Assembly (NCBI GenBank): GCA_021372945.1
Contig: JAJFTK010000083.1
Coordinates: 1-43,243 of the forward strand
DNA length: 43,243 nucleotides
Direction: 5' to 3'
DNA from: Planctomycetaceae bacterium
Lineage (GTDB): Bacteria; Planctomycetota; Phycisphaerae; Sedimentisphaerales; Anaerohalosphaeraceae
Below, one piece after another: positions 8,511 to 18,000 of this stretch (the stretch's first letter is position 1; each line of letters begins with the position of its first letter). Made by a program: the position numbers and the translations under genes. The notes beneath the pieces were generated by a model. That model searched no databases, was not told the origin of the DNA, and saw nothing but the letters and a program-made list of their open reading frames with translations.

Positions 8511-8723
8511 GCTAAACTCCCTTCTTTGATTCAATTTGCAGAACCTCGCACGAGCAGATGCCCGTTACAAAAGGCTCACGGGCGAGACGCCGCGCCGCGA
8601 ACGCTCTTTCTATAGTAAACGAACCGATTCGACAATTTATTTTTGTGAGAATTCGAGTCAGCGATTTGCTTAGTACCTTCAAATAGATGAACAGCATCGA
8701 ATTTCTAATAATTGCCTGTGCCT

Positions 8724-11700
8724 TCACGAATTGACCGGATACGCCTGGCGGGGCGTCAGGTAATATAGCCACGTCTGGAAAATGGGTTTGCGGAGGATCG
8801 CCGCCGCGGCGCCGGCGTAATAGCGCAGCTGTTCGGCATAACCCTGAGAGCGGGCCGTAAGTTCAGGTTCGGTAACACGGTCCGTCTTGAAATCCACGAC
8901 AATCAGGCCTTCGGATGTCGGAACGATCAGGTCCACGATGCCCTGAAGGATCACGGTGTCGCCATCGGCGGCCGCTGCGGCGAACTGCGCATTCAGCGCG
9001 ACGGTGAACGGCCACTCACGAAGCGCTCCGGCGGCGTGCCGCAATGTAAGCTGCCCGAGCCTATGCTCAAAGAACGACAGCGCCGAAGCGATCTCGACCT
9101 GGCGGGCTGCCGCCTGGCTCACGCGGCCCGAATCAACCAGCCGCTTGAGAACGGCTTCGATCGCCGGTGCATCAATGGGACGCGAGAGGTCCAGCGACTC
9201 AAAGAGCGCGTGGAACGCCGAACCGACCTCCATCGCGGTTGCCTGCGCCTGTCTGCGGCCGGCGGCGGCGTTTACCGCCGAGGGTTTGGTTTCGAAAACG
9301 GCCGCCGAAAGCCCCTCCCGGTGCACCAGTTCGCTGACGGAGAACTTGGCGTTGATGCTGAGCGCGTGCTCGAAGGGGTAGCTCCATTGCAGATTGTGGC
9401 GAATGTGCTCGAACGCAACGGCGGCTTTGTTCACTGCCGATTTGCCGGCGGGTTTGACCATGTTTTTGAGCGAGCGGTTGGTCTGCAGAATCCGGGAACT
9501 AATGCTCTCCAGCTCCTGCCGGCTGACGCGCTCGGCATGGAACTTGAGAAGCTGGCCGGCTTGACCTTCCAGCCCTGTTTCGTAGAGCCGGTGCAGCGTC
9601 GGGCTTTGTGCCAGGCCGTTGAGGACCCAGTCCAGATGGCACTGCCCGTCAGCCGTAACCCACTCCGGCGTCTGCGGCAGGGCGGTCACCTGCTGAAGGC
9701 GGTTGACGCAAGCGCTTTGCCTGACGCTGCCGGTGAGGATGAGTTTTTCTCTTGCCCGCGTCAGCGCGACGTAGAGGATGCGCATCTCTTCGGCGATGTT
9801 CATCCGGCGGCGCTGGTCGGCGATGACCTGGTGCGCCATGGATGGGTAGCGTCGGCTCGCTTGCCGGTCCAGGATCTGCAGGCCGAGCATTCGGTCGCTG
9901 ATCAGGCACTCGCCGCCGCAGTCCTGCATGTTAAATTTCGTGTTCAGCTCCGCCGCGAAAACCACCGGGAACTCCAGACCCTTGGCCTTGTGCACGCTCA
10001 TGATACGCACGGCGTTTTCACCGGCGCTGTCCGGTTCGGCCGGAGCCCAGTCCTGTCCGCCCTCGTCCAGCTTCTCCAGAAACTCCACAAAGCGCCCCAG
10101 TGACCCGCCCGGGTCGGTCGTGCGGAAGTGCTCGAACTGGATGGCATGGTCGTGCAGTTTGAGCAGGTTGGCCTTGCGCTGTGTGCCATTGGGCAGGGCG
10201 CCGTAGAACGCGAGCAGTCCCTTGTCGGCCAAGACGCGATCGAGCAGGTCGGCCAGCGAGCCGTTCCTCGCCTCGCTGCGCCATTGCGCGATCTGGTTTA
10301 GAATATCCAGCAATTTGGCTCGAAGCGCCGGTGCCGGACCGTTCTGGGCGTACATCTTCACGGCCTGATAAAAGTTGGCGCGCGTTATTCTCTTTATATT
10401 TCGATCATTCGAATTTCGGATTTTGGATTTCGAATTTTCCTCAGCATGCAGGCGAACCAGGGCAAGCTCGTTATCCGACACACTGAATACGGGGCTCCGC
10501 AGCAGGCCGGCCAGTTCGATGTCGCGGTCGGGGTTATCCAGTACCTTCAGCAGGCAAAGGCAATCGGTGACCTCCGCCGCATCGAAGTACCCGCAACTGC
10601 TTTGTGAACTGACGGGAATGCCCGCCAGCCGCAGCATCTCGACGTAGTCGCGCGCCTTGTGCGAAAGCGACCGCATCAGGATCACGATGTCGCGATAATC
10701 GAGCGGCCGCGTTGTGTCCAGCTTCTTATCATAGATCTCGATCTGCGGGCGGCCCGTGTCGGCTCCGACCAACTGCCGTATGCGCCGCCCGATCCAGGCA
10801 GCCTGCCGCTGCGAGCTGCTCGTGCAGAATTGATTTTCAGGCAGACAAGTTTCGCCTTCGCTGTCAGCCTCTTCACCGTCCTCATCGGCCTGGCGGTCTT
10901 CCAGCAGGATCACCTCCACCGGTTCGGCGGGACCGCTTTCGGCGGCAAACGGCGGATACTTCAGCCCGCTGACCAGCGCGGCCCGGGTATCATAATTCAT
11001 ATCGGCAATGCCTTCGGTCATGACCCGCCCAAACAGGGCGTTGACAAAATCGATGATCTCGGCCCGGCAGCGGAAATTCTCCTGCAAGTCGATCCGGCAG
11101 GGGGCCTTCGATGATGTTCCGGGTGCCTGTGCCGCCTGTAATTGTTTTAGAAAGATCTCGGGCATGCTCTGGCGGAAGCCGTAGATGCTTTGCTTGATGT
11201 CGCCCACGACAAAGAGGTTGTCCGGGCGGCGGACCTGCTCGATGATGCTCTGCTGCACCGCGTTGATGTCCTGGTATTCATCGATGAAGATGTATTCGAA
11301 TCGCACCCGCAGGCCGGCGGCGACTTCGGGATGCTGCTTGAGCAGCGCGAGCATCCGGTGCTCCAGGTCGGCGAAATCCAGCACGTTCCGCCGGCGTTTG
11401 GCCGCTGCGTACGCGCAGTCAAAGCGGCCCAGCAGGTCCGTCAGCACGCTCGACTGCAGGGCCGCGCGCGGCGCGATCTGCGCTTCGTAGCTCTCACACA
11501 CCAGCGCCAGGTCAAGCAGCCCGCTCAACTTCTTTTTCACTTTGTCGATGGGCTCTTTGATCAGCTCCTTGCAATGCGGGGGCCATTTATCTTTCTTGAA
11601 CGCCGGCATGCGCCCAAAGTCCATTCCCGCCAAATGCACCCGGCACAGGTCGAACCGGTCCTTTTCAGTCAATACCCTGCACTGCTCCACGGCGGGCAGA

Positions 11701-12473
11701 ATGTTGGTGCGGATATGCTGCGCGGCGTATTCGCTCTTGCAGTAGGCGGCGTCAATGGCCAGCACGTGCTCGAGCATGGAACGGCACTTGGCCAACTGTT
11801 CAAGCATGATCTGCTTCTGCGCGGATTTGAGTTCACGGTTGCCATCGGTGCCTTCTTGCTCCGAAAGTGCCGCGCGGGCATAGAATTCGTTCCTGCTCGG
11901 CAGGCTGTCGAGGAACTCGCTAAGCGGGATGATGCGGTCGACAAAGCTGCCCATCCCCGGTCCGACGCGGCGGCCGTTGAACAATTCGGCAAGCCGCTTT
12001 GCGAATTCCTCATCCGTCCACGCGGCCTCAAGCGTCTCTTCAAGCGTTTCGGACTTGAGCAGCTTCTGCTCATCGGCATCGAGGATGCCGAATGCCGGGT
12101 CCAGGTCGGTCATGTAGAAGAATTCCGTGAGCGTGCGCTTGCAGAAGGCGTGGATCGTGCTGATGTTGGCGCGGTCGAGCAGCAGGAGCTGGCGGCTCAG
12201 GGCCGGACTGGGTTGGGTTCGGCAGCGCTCGTAGAGCGTGTCGGCGATCCGGCGGCGCATCTCTTCGGCGGCGGCGTCGGTAAAGGTCAGGACCAGCAGG
12301 TTATCCGCCTGGGCCCTGTCCTGGGCGTCGGCGATCCGCTCAACCGCCCGGCCGGAAAGCGCGGCGGTCTTGCCCGTCCCGGCCGAGGCTGTCACAAGCA
12401 CCGTGCGGCCGATCGTCTCGATCGCCTGCCGCTGTGCCTTGGTCCATTTGATTTGCTTATTCTGTTTGCTCAT
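8724..12473 (-). CDS. addA: AddA-type UvrD-family helicase/nuclease subunit
   Basis: A 1249-residue superfamily 1A helicase fused to a RecB-like nuclease, the AddA half of the end-resecting AddAB enzyme of recombination repair. Visible motifs: Q motif around Q14, Walker A TASAGTGKT (28-36), DEYQD (398-402), VVGDIKQSIYGFR (422-434), LQENFR (463-468), VRIMSVHKAKGLEF (822-835), the motif VI region ILYVALTRAREKL, and near the C-terminus the nuclease motif VVDFKTDRV. Length fits AddA (about 1150-1250). A peptide at about 680-698 (SKSKIRNSNDRNIKRI) is encoded by a short AT-rich repeat inside an accessory region. The start has no clear ribosome binding site, because the upstream bases are REP-like repeats that may have replaced the native leader. 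addB lies upstream on the same strand but three genes away. Confidence 0.93.
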   Translation of the reverse strand: MSKQNKQIKWTKAQRQAIETIGRTVLVTASAGTGKTAALSGRAVERIADAQDRAQADNLLVLTFTDAAAEEMRRRIADTLYERCRTQPSPALSRQLLLLDRANISTIHAFCKRTLTEFFYMTDLDPAFGILDADEQKLLKSETLEETLEAAWTDEEFAKRLAELFNGRRVGPGMGSFVDRIIPLSEFLDSLPSRNEFYARAALSEQEGTDGNRELKSAQKQIMLEQLAKCRSMLEHVLAIDAAYCKSEYAAQHIRTNILPAVEQCRVLTEKDRFDLCRVHLAGMDFGRMPAFKKDKWPPHCKELIKEPIDKVKKKLSGLLDLALVCESYEAQIAPRAALQSSVLTDLLGRFDCAYAAAKRRRNVLDFADLEHRMLALLKQHPEVAAGLRVRFEYIFIDEYQDINAVQQSIIEQVRRPDNLFVVGDIKQSIYGFRQSMPEIFLKQLQAAQAPGTSSKAPCRIDLQENFRCRAEIIDFVNALFGRVMTEGIADMNYDTRAALVSGLKYPPFAAESGPAEPVEVILLEDRQADEDGEEADSEGETCLPENQFCTSSSQRQAAWIGRRIRQLVGADTGRPQIEIYDKKLDTTRPLDYRDIVILMRSLSHKARDYVEMLRLAGIPVSSQSSCGYFDAAEVTDCLCLLKVLDNPDRDIELAGLLRSPVFSVSDNELALVRLHAEENSKSKIRNSNDRNIKRITRANFYQAVKMYAQNGPAPALRAKLLDILNQIAQWRSEARNGSLADLLDRVLADKGLLAFYGALPNGTQRKANLLKLHDHAIQFEHFRTTDPGGSLGRFVEFLEKLDEGGQDWAPAEPDSAGENAVRIMSVHKAKGLEFPVVFAAELNTKFNMQDCGGECLISDRMLGLQILDRQASRRYPSMAHQVIADQRRRMNIAEEMRILYVALTRAREKLILTGSVRQSACVNRLQQVTALPQTPEWVTADGQCHLDWVLNGLAQSPTLHRLYETGLEGQAGQLLKFHAERVSRQELESISSRILQTNRSLKNMVKPAGKSAVNKAAVAFEHIRHNLQWSYPFEHALSINAKFSVSELVHREGLSAAVFETKPSAVNAAAGRRQAQATAMEVGSAFHALFESLDLSRPIDAPAIEAVLKRLVDSGRVSQAAARQVEIASALSFFEHRLGQLTLRHAAGALREWPFTVALNAQFAAAAADGDTVILQGIVDLIVPTSEGLIVVDFKTDRVTEPELTARSQGYAEQLRYYAGAAAAILRKPIFQTWLYYLTPRQAYPVNS
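10409..10438. repeat. AT-rich repeat inside addA
   Basis: Two direct copies of TTCGAATTT (10409-10417 and 10429-10437) flank CGGATTTTGGA. The stretch is AT-rich against a GC-rich gene and is translated in frame as a Lys/Arg/Asn/Ser-rich peptide. It resembles, from memory, a dispersed repeat type found between genes in related genomes; no other copy is in this window. Confidence 0.45.
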
Positions 12474-12533
12474 GGTATCGCCGGCATCCAGTCGGCACTC
12501 TTTCTCGGTATCGCCGGCATCTTGCCGGCACTC
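12474..12533. repeat. two REP-like units downstream of the transposase
   Basis: Two 27-base near-identical units, 12474-12500 and 12507-12533, each starting GGTATCGCCGGCATC and ending GGCACTC, with GCCGGC / GCCGGC or GTCGGC arms able to form a small hairpin. They fill the gap between the start of addA and the stop of the RAYT gene and match the units on the other side of that gene. Confidence 0.8.
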
Positions 12534-12542
12534 TTGCTTTTT

Positions 12543-13334
12543 CTAATCAGGATACATTTTTACCCACCGCCAGTCAGCCAGTCCGGCCTTTGCGGGATTG
12601 TTCAAAATGTACTCAGTAATTTTACGGAAATCCGTCTCATTGCGTATGACATGATCGTAATACTCTCTTTGGCAAAACGCGCCGGAACGCTTTAAAATTG
12701 CATTTGCCTGCTTCGAAGTGTAGGACTTCCACGAATGAACGATGTCAGAAAGAGAGATGCTTTCAAAAGGGCTGACAATGACATGAACATGGTTTGGCAT
12801 AATGCACAATGCATACAAGCAGTACCGCTGCTGATGAAAATACTCAGTTGCATTCTGTACGAGCCGGGCGATCGAATGCTGGCCAAGAAAGCAGTCGCCC
12901 ATGCCTCTGTCGAGATAGCCTTCAATTTGTTCCGAGTACAGTTTTGTAAGTCGCTCATGCTCATAATCTGTGAGCGGCCGATTCAATTGCTCGGCGGTCT
13001 TCACGATATTGGTACGTTCGAACCTATATGCATCCGCAATTTTTCGCGGGATCGAATCGTACAATCGAAAGGTAACAAAATAAGCGGACCCGCTCAATTC
13101 CCAATGCGGCAAATGTCCTCGATGGCGAATGCGTAAGCCGCCAGCTTGCCGGCAGGATGCCGGCGGTACCGGGGTGGCCATGCGCAAATCGCCAGCTTGC
13201 CGGCAGGATGCCGGCGGTACCAAGTCAGATGCCGGCGGTATCTGGTCGGATGCCGGGGGTACCGAGTCTTGGCGTTCGGTTTGCATTTTGGTATCGCCGG
13301 CTTCCAGCCGGCATTTGTTATTCGGTGTTCTCAT
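12543..13334 (-). CDS. REP-associated tyrosine transposase (RAYT, Y1 HUH family)
   Basis: A single-stranded DNA transposase of the TnpA-REP family, which in other bacteria nicks and moves REP palindromes. The core runs from HLPHWELSGSAYFVTFRLYD through the HUH motif MPNHVHVI to the catalytic-tyrosine helix REYYDHVIRNETDF and the tail NNPAKAGLADWRW. All key parts are intact. The N-terminal 65 or so codons are not typical: they are translated REP-like units (PPASCRQAG twice), so the open frame from ATG 13334, which overlaps the preceding stop as TGATG, probably includes non-native sequence. An internal ATG at 13181 is an alternative start. Cognate-looking repeats lie on both sides (12474-12533, 13140-13314). 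It separates addA from the genes upstream. Confidence 0.88.
   Translation of the reverse strand: MRTPNNKCRLEAGDTKMQTERQDSVPPASDQIPPASDLVPPASCRQAGDLRMATPVPPASCRQAGGLRIRHRGHLPHWELSGSAYFVTFRLYDSIPRKIADAYRFERTNIVKTAEQLNRPLTDYEHERLTKLYSEQIEGYLDRGMGDCFLGQHSIARLVQNATEYFHQQRYCLYALCIMPNHVHVIVSPFESISLSDIVHSWKSYTSKQANAILKRSGAFCQREYYDHVIRNETDFRKITEYILNNPAKAGLADWRWVKMYPD
13140..13314. repeat. REP-like cluster upstream of and inside the transposase reading frame
   Basis: Five units share a GCCGGC-based hairpin followed by GGTACC or GGTATC. Units 13140-13170 and 13191-13221 are identical over 31 bases (GCCAGCTTGCCGGCAGGATG, then CCGGCGGTACC). Partial units lie at 13227-13242 and 13248-13263, and an opposite-orientation unit GGTATCGCCGGCTTCCAGCC at 13290-13309. 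The core GCCGGCATCCTGCCGGC folds into a seven-base stem. Confidence 0.85.
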
Positions 13335-13903
13335 CAATCTTCCGTTATCAGCACCGGCGAGCCTTCGTCGACCGCGTTAAAGAGTTCGATCACAGCATGG
13401 GGGTCCATGCGGATGCACCCGCCGGAGGCGGGCCGACCGAGTTCATCAATTCGGTTGGTTCCGTGGATATAGATGTACCGGTTCCAGGTATCGACGCTGC
13501 CGCCGCGATTCTTTCCCTTTTCGACTCCATCCAGCCAGAGGATCCGCGACAGGATCAAATCCTCCTGCGTCTGTTGCTCCGGTGTCCAGACCTGGCCCGT
13601 CCACGCACGCTCCCGCAGGACGGCGCCCGCAGGCAGCCCCTGACCGATCTTTGCCGCGATCCGATGCCGCCCGAGCGGCGTCTTGCCCGAATCCATCTCG
13701 CTCCCCACTCCCGCCCTCGCCGTCGAACACGGATACACCTTCACCACCTTGCCGGACTTCACCAATTCCACTTCCTGCTTTTCAATCGAAATTGCAATCG
13801 CCGCATTTTCTCTCGCCCGCAACACCATCAGTTGACTTTCGGTCGAGCACCCCGCAAAGCCGACTATCACAATTGCAGCAATCCCTTTGAATAGCATACT
13901 CAT
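13334..13903 (-). CDS. L,D-transpeptidase (YkuD) lipoprotein
   Basis: A 189-residue YkuD-domain protein. Residues 1-19 form a lipoprotein signal with lipobox GFAGC, so C19 would be lipid-modified and the protein anchored in a membrane. The catalytic motif IHGTNR at 146-151 (His147) and ASGGCIRM at 159-166 (Cys163) fit the YkuD consensus HGT..G..SxGCIRM. L,D-transpeptidases cross-link peptidoglycan or attach proteins to it, and this small form may alternatively act in cell-wall trimming. Its stop (TGA) overlaps the first ATG of the transposase reading frame as TGATG. Upstream lies an AT-rich region with TGCACTA palindromes that probably holds its promoter. Planctomycete peptidoglycan is thin, so the substrate is an open question. 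Confidence 0.88.
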   Translation of the reverse strand: MSMLFKGIAAIVIVGFAGCSTESQLMVLRARENAAIAISIEKQEVELVKSGKVVKVYPCSTARAGVGSEMDSGKTPLGRHRIAAKIGQGLPAGAVLRERAWTGQVWTPEQQTQEDLILSRILWLDGVEKGKNRGGSVDTWNRYIYIHGTNRIDELGRPASGGCIRMDPHAVIELFNAVDEGSPVLITED

Positions 13904-13939
13904 TATTGCGTCACTATTTATATTTACAACTACGGTACA

Positions 13940-14000
13940 ATATGCACTAAAATGAGAATAATTAGTGCATATATTTCAGATATGCACTGCAGTGGTGCAT
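13940..14000. promoter_or_regulatory. TGCACTA palindrome cluster upstream of the L,D-transpeptidase gene
   Basis: An 11-base perfect inverted repeat ATATGCACTAA (13940-13950) / TTAGTGCATAT (13962-13972) is followed by a second, imperfect one, ATATGCACT (13980-13988) / AGTGGTGCAT (13991-14000). Together they give four TGCACT/AGTGCA-type half-sites in 61 bases between the stop of fic and the start of the L,D-transpeptidase gene. The arrangement suggests a regulator binding region. The first hairpin could also help end fic transcription, though there is no T-run. Confidence 0.5.
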
Positions 14001-14009
14001 TTGTTAATC

Positions 14010-15092
14010 CTATTGCTGTTTAAGAAGTATAAATAGATGTTTATTGAGATAAAGTATATCTCTGCCGATTTTATCCGGCTTCAATATTCCAATAAATGTG
14101 AGATTATTGAGATATCTGGATGCCGTATTTCGAGTCGCTATTCCTTTGGCAACTAAATCTCCGACCCGAATATAAGGTTTCTCAAAAAGCGTGTCTAACA
14201 GTTCGTGAGAATATAGTCGGCCACCGAGTGTTTTCATCTTTTCTGCGGTTACCTCCATTAGATTCCGTATAGAAGTGATTAGAGCTAAAGTTCCCTTACT
14301 CGTTTCTTCAACCGCCTTTAACACGTACAAAACCCATTCTGTCCAATTGTTCTTAGTGCGAACTTCTTGAAGTAATCTGTAATAATCTGCTTTATGGTGA
14401 ATAATGTAGCGGCTCATGTAAAGTATAGGAGAAGAAAGGAGTTTTTCAAGTACCAGATAAAGTACATTGATGATTCTTCCCGTTCGGCCGTTACCATCAT
14501 GGAATGGATGAATAGACTCGAACTGATAATGTGCTACTGCCATTTTGATGAGTGGATCAGGTCTATCCTGCTGAGTGTTAAAATAAATTTCAAGATTCTT
14601 TAACAAGTTCACCATCGCATTAGGATCATTGGGCGGAGTATAGATTGTTCTTCCGGTTCGGTCATTCTTGAGTACCGTTCCGGGCAGTTTGCGAATGCCA
14701 GGAGTACCAGTCCCGAGTCTCTCGTGTATGGAACAGACGCTATTAACGGAAAGGAATCCCTTGTTCTTGATGAAATCATAACCTTCCCACAAAGCAGAAC
14801 GATAGTTTAGAACTTCTTTGACCTGCGGTGAAACGGCTCTGGAGAGAGTTAACCCTTGAAATAGTTCATCGTGTGTTGTTACGATATTCTCAATTGCCGA
14901 ACTGTCTTTGGCTTCCTGAATAAGAATTGAATTAATCAAGACGCTCTGATCCGGTAGCGTCTGCGCAGTTCCCTTCAATTCGGCTAGTGCCTTGTGACTT
15001 TTCACCAATTGCCTAAGTACTTCCTCCGTCTCTATTACATCCCTCGGAGGTAACATCGGCAATTCATTGTAGGGTCGATCTGGATTAAACAT
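14010..15092 (-). CDS. Fic-domain AMPylase-like protein
   Basis: A 360-residue Fic protein. The active-site motif HPFHDGNGRTGR (195-206) is complete, including the catalytic His and the Mg/ATP-binding residues, so transfer of AMP or a similar group to a target protein is likely. An N-terminal inhibitory helix is present: SSAIEN (64-69) fits the (S/T)xxxE(G/N) motif that blocks ATP binding in class II Fic proteins. The C-terminal 80 residues look like a winged helix (YIRVGDLVAKGIATRNTASR), suggesting autoregulation or DNA binding. ATG at 15092 directly follows the addB stop (TAAATG), with AAGGA in the end of addB as ribosome binding site. The gene is strikingly AT-rich compared with its neighbours, pointing to recent acquisition into the addAB operon. 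Target unknown. Confidence 0.92.
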   Translation of the reverse strand: MFNPDRPYNELPMLPPRDVIETEEVLRQLVKSHKALAELKGTAQTLPDQSVLINSILIQEAKDSSAIENIVTTHDELFQGLTLSRAVSPQVKEVLNYRSALWEGYDFIKNKGFLSVNSVCSIHERLGTGTPGIRKLPGTVLKNDRTGRTIYTPPNDPNAMVNLLKNLEIYFNTQQDRPDPLIKMAVAHYQFESIHPFHDGNGRTGRIINVLYLVLEKLLSSPILYMSRYIIHHKADYYRLLQEVRTKNNWTEWVLYVLKAVEETSKGTLALITSIRNLMEVTAEKMKTLGGRLYSHELLDTLFEKPYIRVGDLVAKGIATRNTASRYLNNLTFIGILKPDKIGRDILYLNKHLFILLKQQ

Positions 15093-18000
15093 TTATTGTA
15101 TCCTTAAAAACATTTTCTGAATCGCCTCTTCCTTGCCGCAGGGCTGGAGGATGTTGTAGTCGTTGATCTGCCAGTCGAAGCGGCAGACTGGGCGGTAGTC
15201 GCACCAGGAGCAGGGCGATTGATCGCCGAGGCGGTAGGGGCGGATATCGGCGCAGCCGGCGGTCATGCTTTCGGCCAGGGCGGCGATGCGCTCTTTGGCA
15301 AATGTCAGCAGCGCGGCGAAATCCTGGGGCTTGACGGCGGCACATGTATTGTAATAGCTGTAAGGCTGGCCTTCCTTATTAATGTAGAAGCTGTAATACG
15401 GGCTCCAGCCGCCGGCCCTAATGCCTGTGTCCAGCATCTCGAAGAACCGTCCATCAAAGAGGCCGCGGGTCTTATTGAATGTTGACTGCGCCTCGTCCAT
15501 CTCCGACAGCCTGCCCGACTCGAAGCCGCCATCAATGGGCAAATAGAATGCCCCGACAGGTATGATGTTCCTGGAACCGCGAGCAGATTCTTTGTCGCAG
15601 GCTCCAGGGCAGGCGTGGGAGCCTGCCCCTACCGTGTAATCGGTGTAATCTGTGGTTTCAAGTGCCAGCAGGTAGATGGGAAGCTGCATATCGAGGCCGT
15701 AGAGGATCTTGGCGTAATCGGCGGTTTTGGGACCGCTCTTGTAGTCGAAGACAAGTCCGAACGTTTGTCCACCGGCCTGCGCGATATCGAGGCGGTCGAT
15801 CCTTCCGGCGAGGTTCACAACGCGCCCGCCGGAGAGCTTCACGGACACCGCCGCAGTCTTTTGCGGCTCAAATACGACCTCGGCGGCGGCCTGGCGAAAT
15901 GCGCCTGCGCGTTCGAGTACCGCCAGCTTCGGCACGAACGCGCGGATCGTCTCGATGGCCGCATCGAGGATGCAGCGGTGGTGCGCCTTTCGGCGGATGA
16001 AGTTGCCGATGGAGGTATCCTCACGAACGATCTTTTCAATGACTGACGTACAAAGCTTATCCAATTCCGCCGGTTCGAAATCGCGCCACGTCTTACCATC
16101 CGTCTTCATCGCCGCAAACATGTTCTCAAGGATCTCATGGTAGAAGCTGCCCATATCCAGCGGCTCAAAGCCCGCAAGCTGCCGCGGCTCGAGGCGCAGC
16201 GTATATTTGGCGAAATGCTGGTAAGGACACGCCGCGAACATCGATAGCCGCGAAGGCGAGGCCTTCATTGGAAAAGTGAATGCGCATCCCGCGACATCAG
16301 CCTCCAGCGTTGCGGCGTTGTCATAGGCAAGCACATTATCCACGCGCGCAGCGATCCGGCGCAATGGCGAGTCCTGTGACTGGCGCAGGCACTGCAATAC
16401 GGCCGCTGCTGTCTGGGCCTGTTCATCCGTTCGGCGGTCGCGTCCCAGGCCTGCGCAGAGCCATTGGGCCAGTGCCGCCGGCGTCATTATGGTCTCGGGC
16501 GAGGCCTCCGTCATCGAGGGCGTCGTCACGTCCAGATCGATGAAACACCGCCGGAGCGAATCGATGCCCGACCACGGCACGACGCCGGCGCCTTTTTCAT
16601 CGAGCATCGGATACGTCAGCACGATCTTCTTTGAGGCACGCGTCAGGGCGATATACGCCAGGTACGGCCGGTGCGTCAGCTCAAGCTGCGCGGGGCTGCT
16701 GAGCTCCAGTCCGGCGGCGGCCTCGTAGTCACGCTCGGTCAGCAGCGTCTCGCCCCCCAGCGGCACGGGGAACTGCTTCTGCACCGCGCCTGCCAAAAAG
16801 ATGACCTGGATATCCGGGTGGCGGCTGCGCTCGATGGAGCCCACGAGCACCTGGTCGAGCTTGGGCGGGATCAGCTTGACGGTTAGCGTGTTCATCGCAT
16901 CGGCCAGGATCGACGTCCATGCCTGCGCGGTCAGCCGCACCGCGCCGAACACCTGCCGCATCTGGTCGAATAGCTCGATGAGCTTTTGAAACAACTGCCT
17001 GTGACCGCATTGCTGGTCGGTGATATCGGACTGGGCCCAATCGGCAAGCTTTTGCGGGGCGTTCAATTCTTCCAGCAGCCGCCAGACGGCTTGGATGAAC
17101 TCGTCGGCTGACAACTCGGGCCCGCTGATCAGCGCAGCGTGCAGGCGATGAAGCGGCGCGATTGCTTTCTGCCGCAAAAGGTCCAGGTGCGCCTCGTCAT
17201 ATCGCCGCTTATCCTGCAGCGGGGCAAAATCCCACTGCTTCTTTCGCAGCCATTCATCGCCTTGCACATCGAAGGCGCGGCAGTACGTCTCGAGCGAATC
17301 AACCTCTTCGGCGTCCAGCGGCCCCAAGCCGGACTTCAAGAAGCAAAGCACATCGGCCATCACAAACGTGCCGAGCGCCGCCTGCAGCGCCGCGCCGAGC
17401 AATTCACACAGTGGGTGCGTTTTCATGATCCGCGGCCGGTCCAGAAAATAGGGGATGCTGAACTCGCGGAACGCCGCTGCGACATAATGCGGATAGGTAT
17501 CCATCTCCGGCAGGACCACGGCCAGGTCCCTGTAGCGGAGGCCGTGTCGGCGGACAAGCTCGCTGATCGACTGGGCGATATAGAGCGTCTCGCTGCGGAG
17601 ATTGCCGCATGCCGCGATCTCGATGGCCCCTTGCGCCAGGCCTGATTCGGTCTCGAGCCCGGCGGCAAGGTTGCGTTCAACGGCCGCAAGCGCCGGGGCC
17701 TTGGTAAACCGCCGCGGTTCATGCAGCAGCACCGGTTCCTGCACCGGAAGCTTCAATTGCCGCAAGATTCGCGTGAATTGACAATACGTCTGCTCAGCGG
17801 AAGCGAACAGGCTGTATGGGTCGAGCTTATCGACGTCATCGTTTTGCAGATCGATCATCGCCGGGTCAAGGCACAGCGCGATCCGGGCCGAATCGCACAC
17901 CTTCAATAGTTCGATCAGCAGGTCGCGTTCCTGGGCCGAAAAACCTGAAAAGCCATCGACCCAAAGCCTGCCGCCGTGGATCAAAGCAGCGCCAGTGACC

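Noticed and set aside
7191..8615. Long plus-strand open frame (474 codons) opposite the propeller gene
   Set aside because: It mirrors the minus-strand propeller gene, has Arg/His/Asp-rich composition typical of an antisense shadow and no family features.
13140..13314. Repeat cluster considered as a CRISPR array
   Set aside because: Units are palindromic, of uneven length and orientation, with no regular unique spacers and no cas genes; a REP transposase lies next to them.
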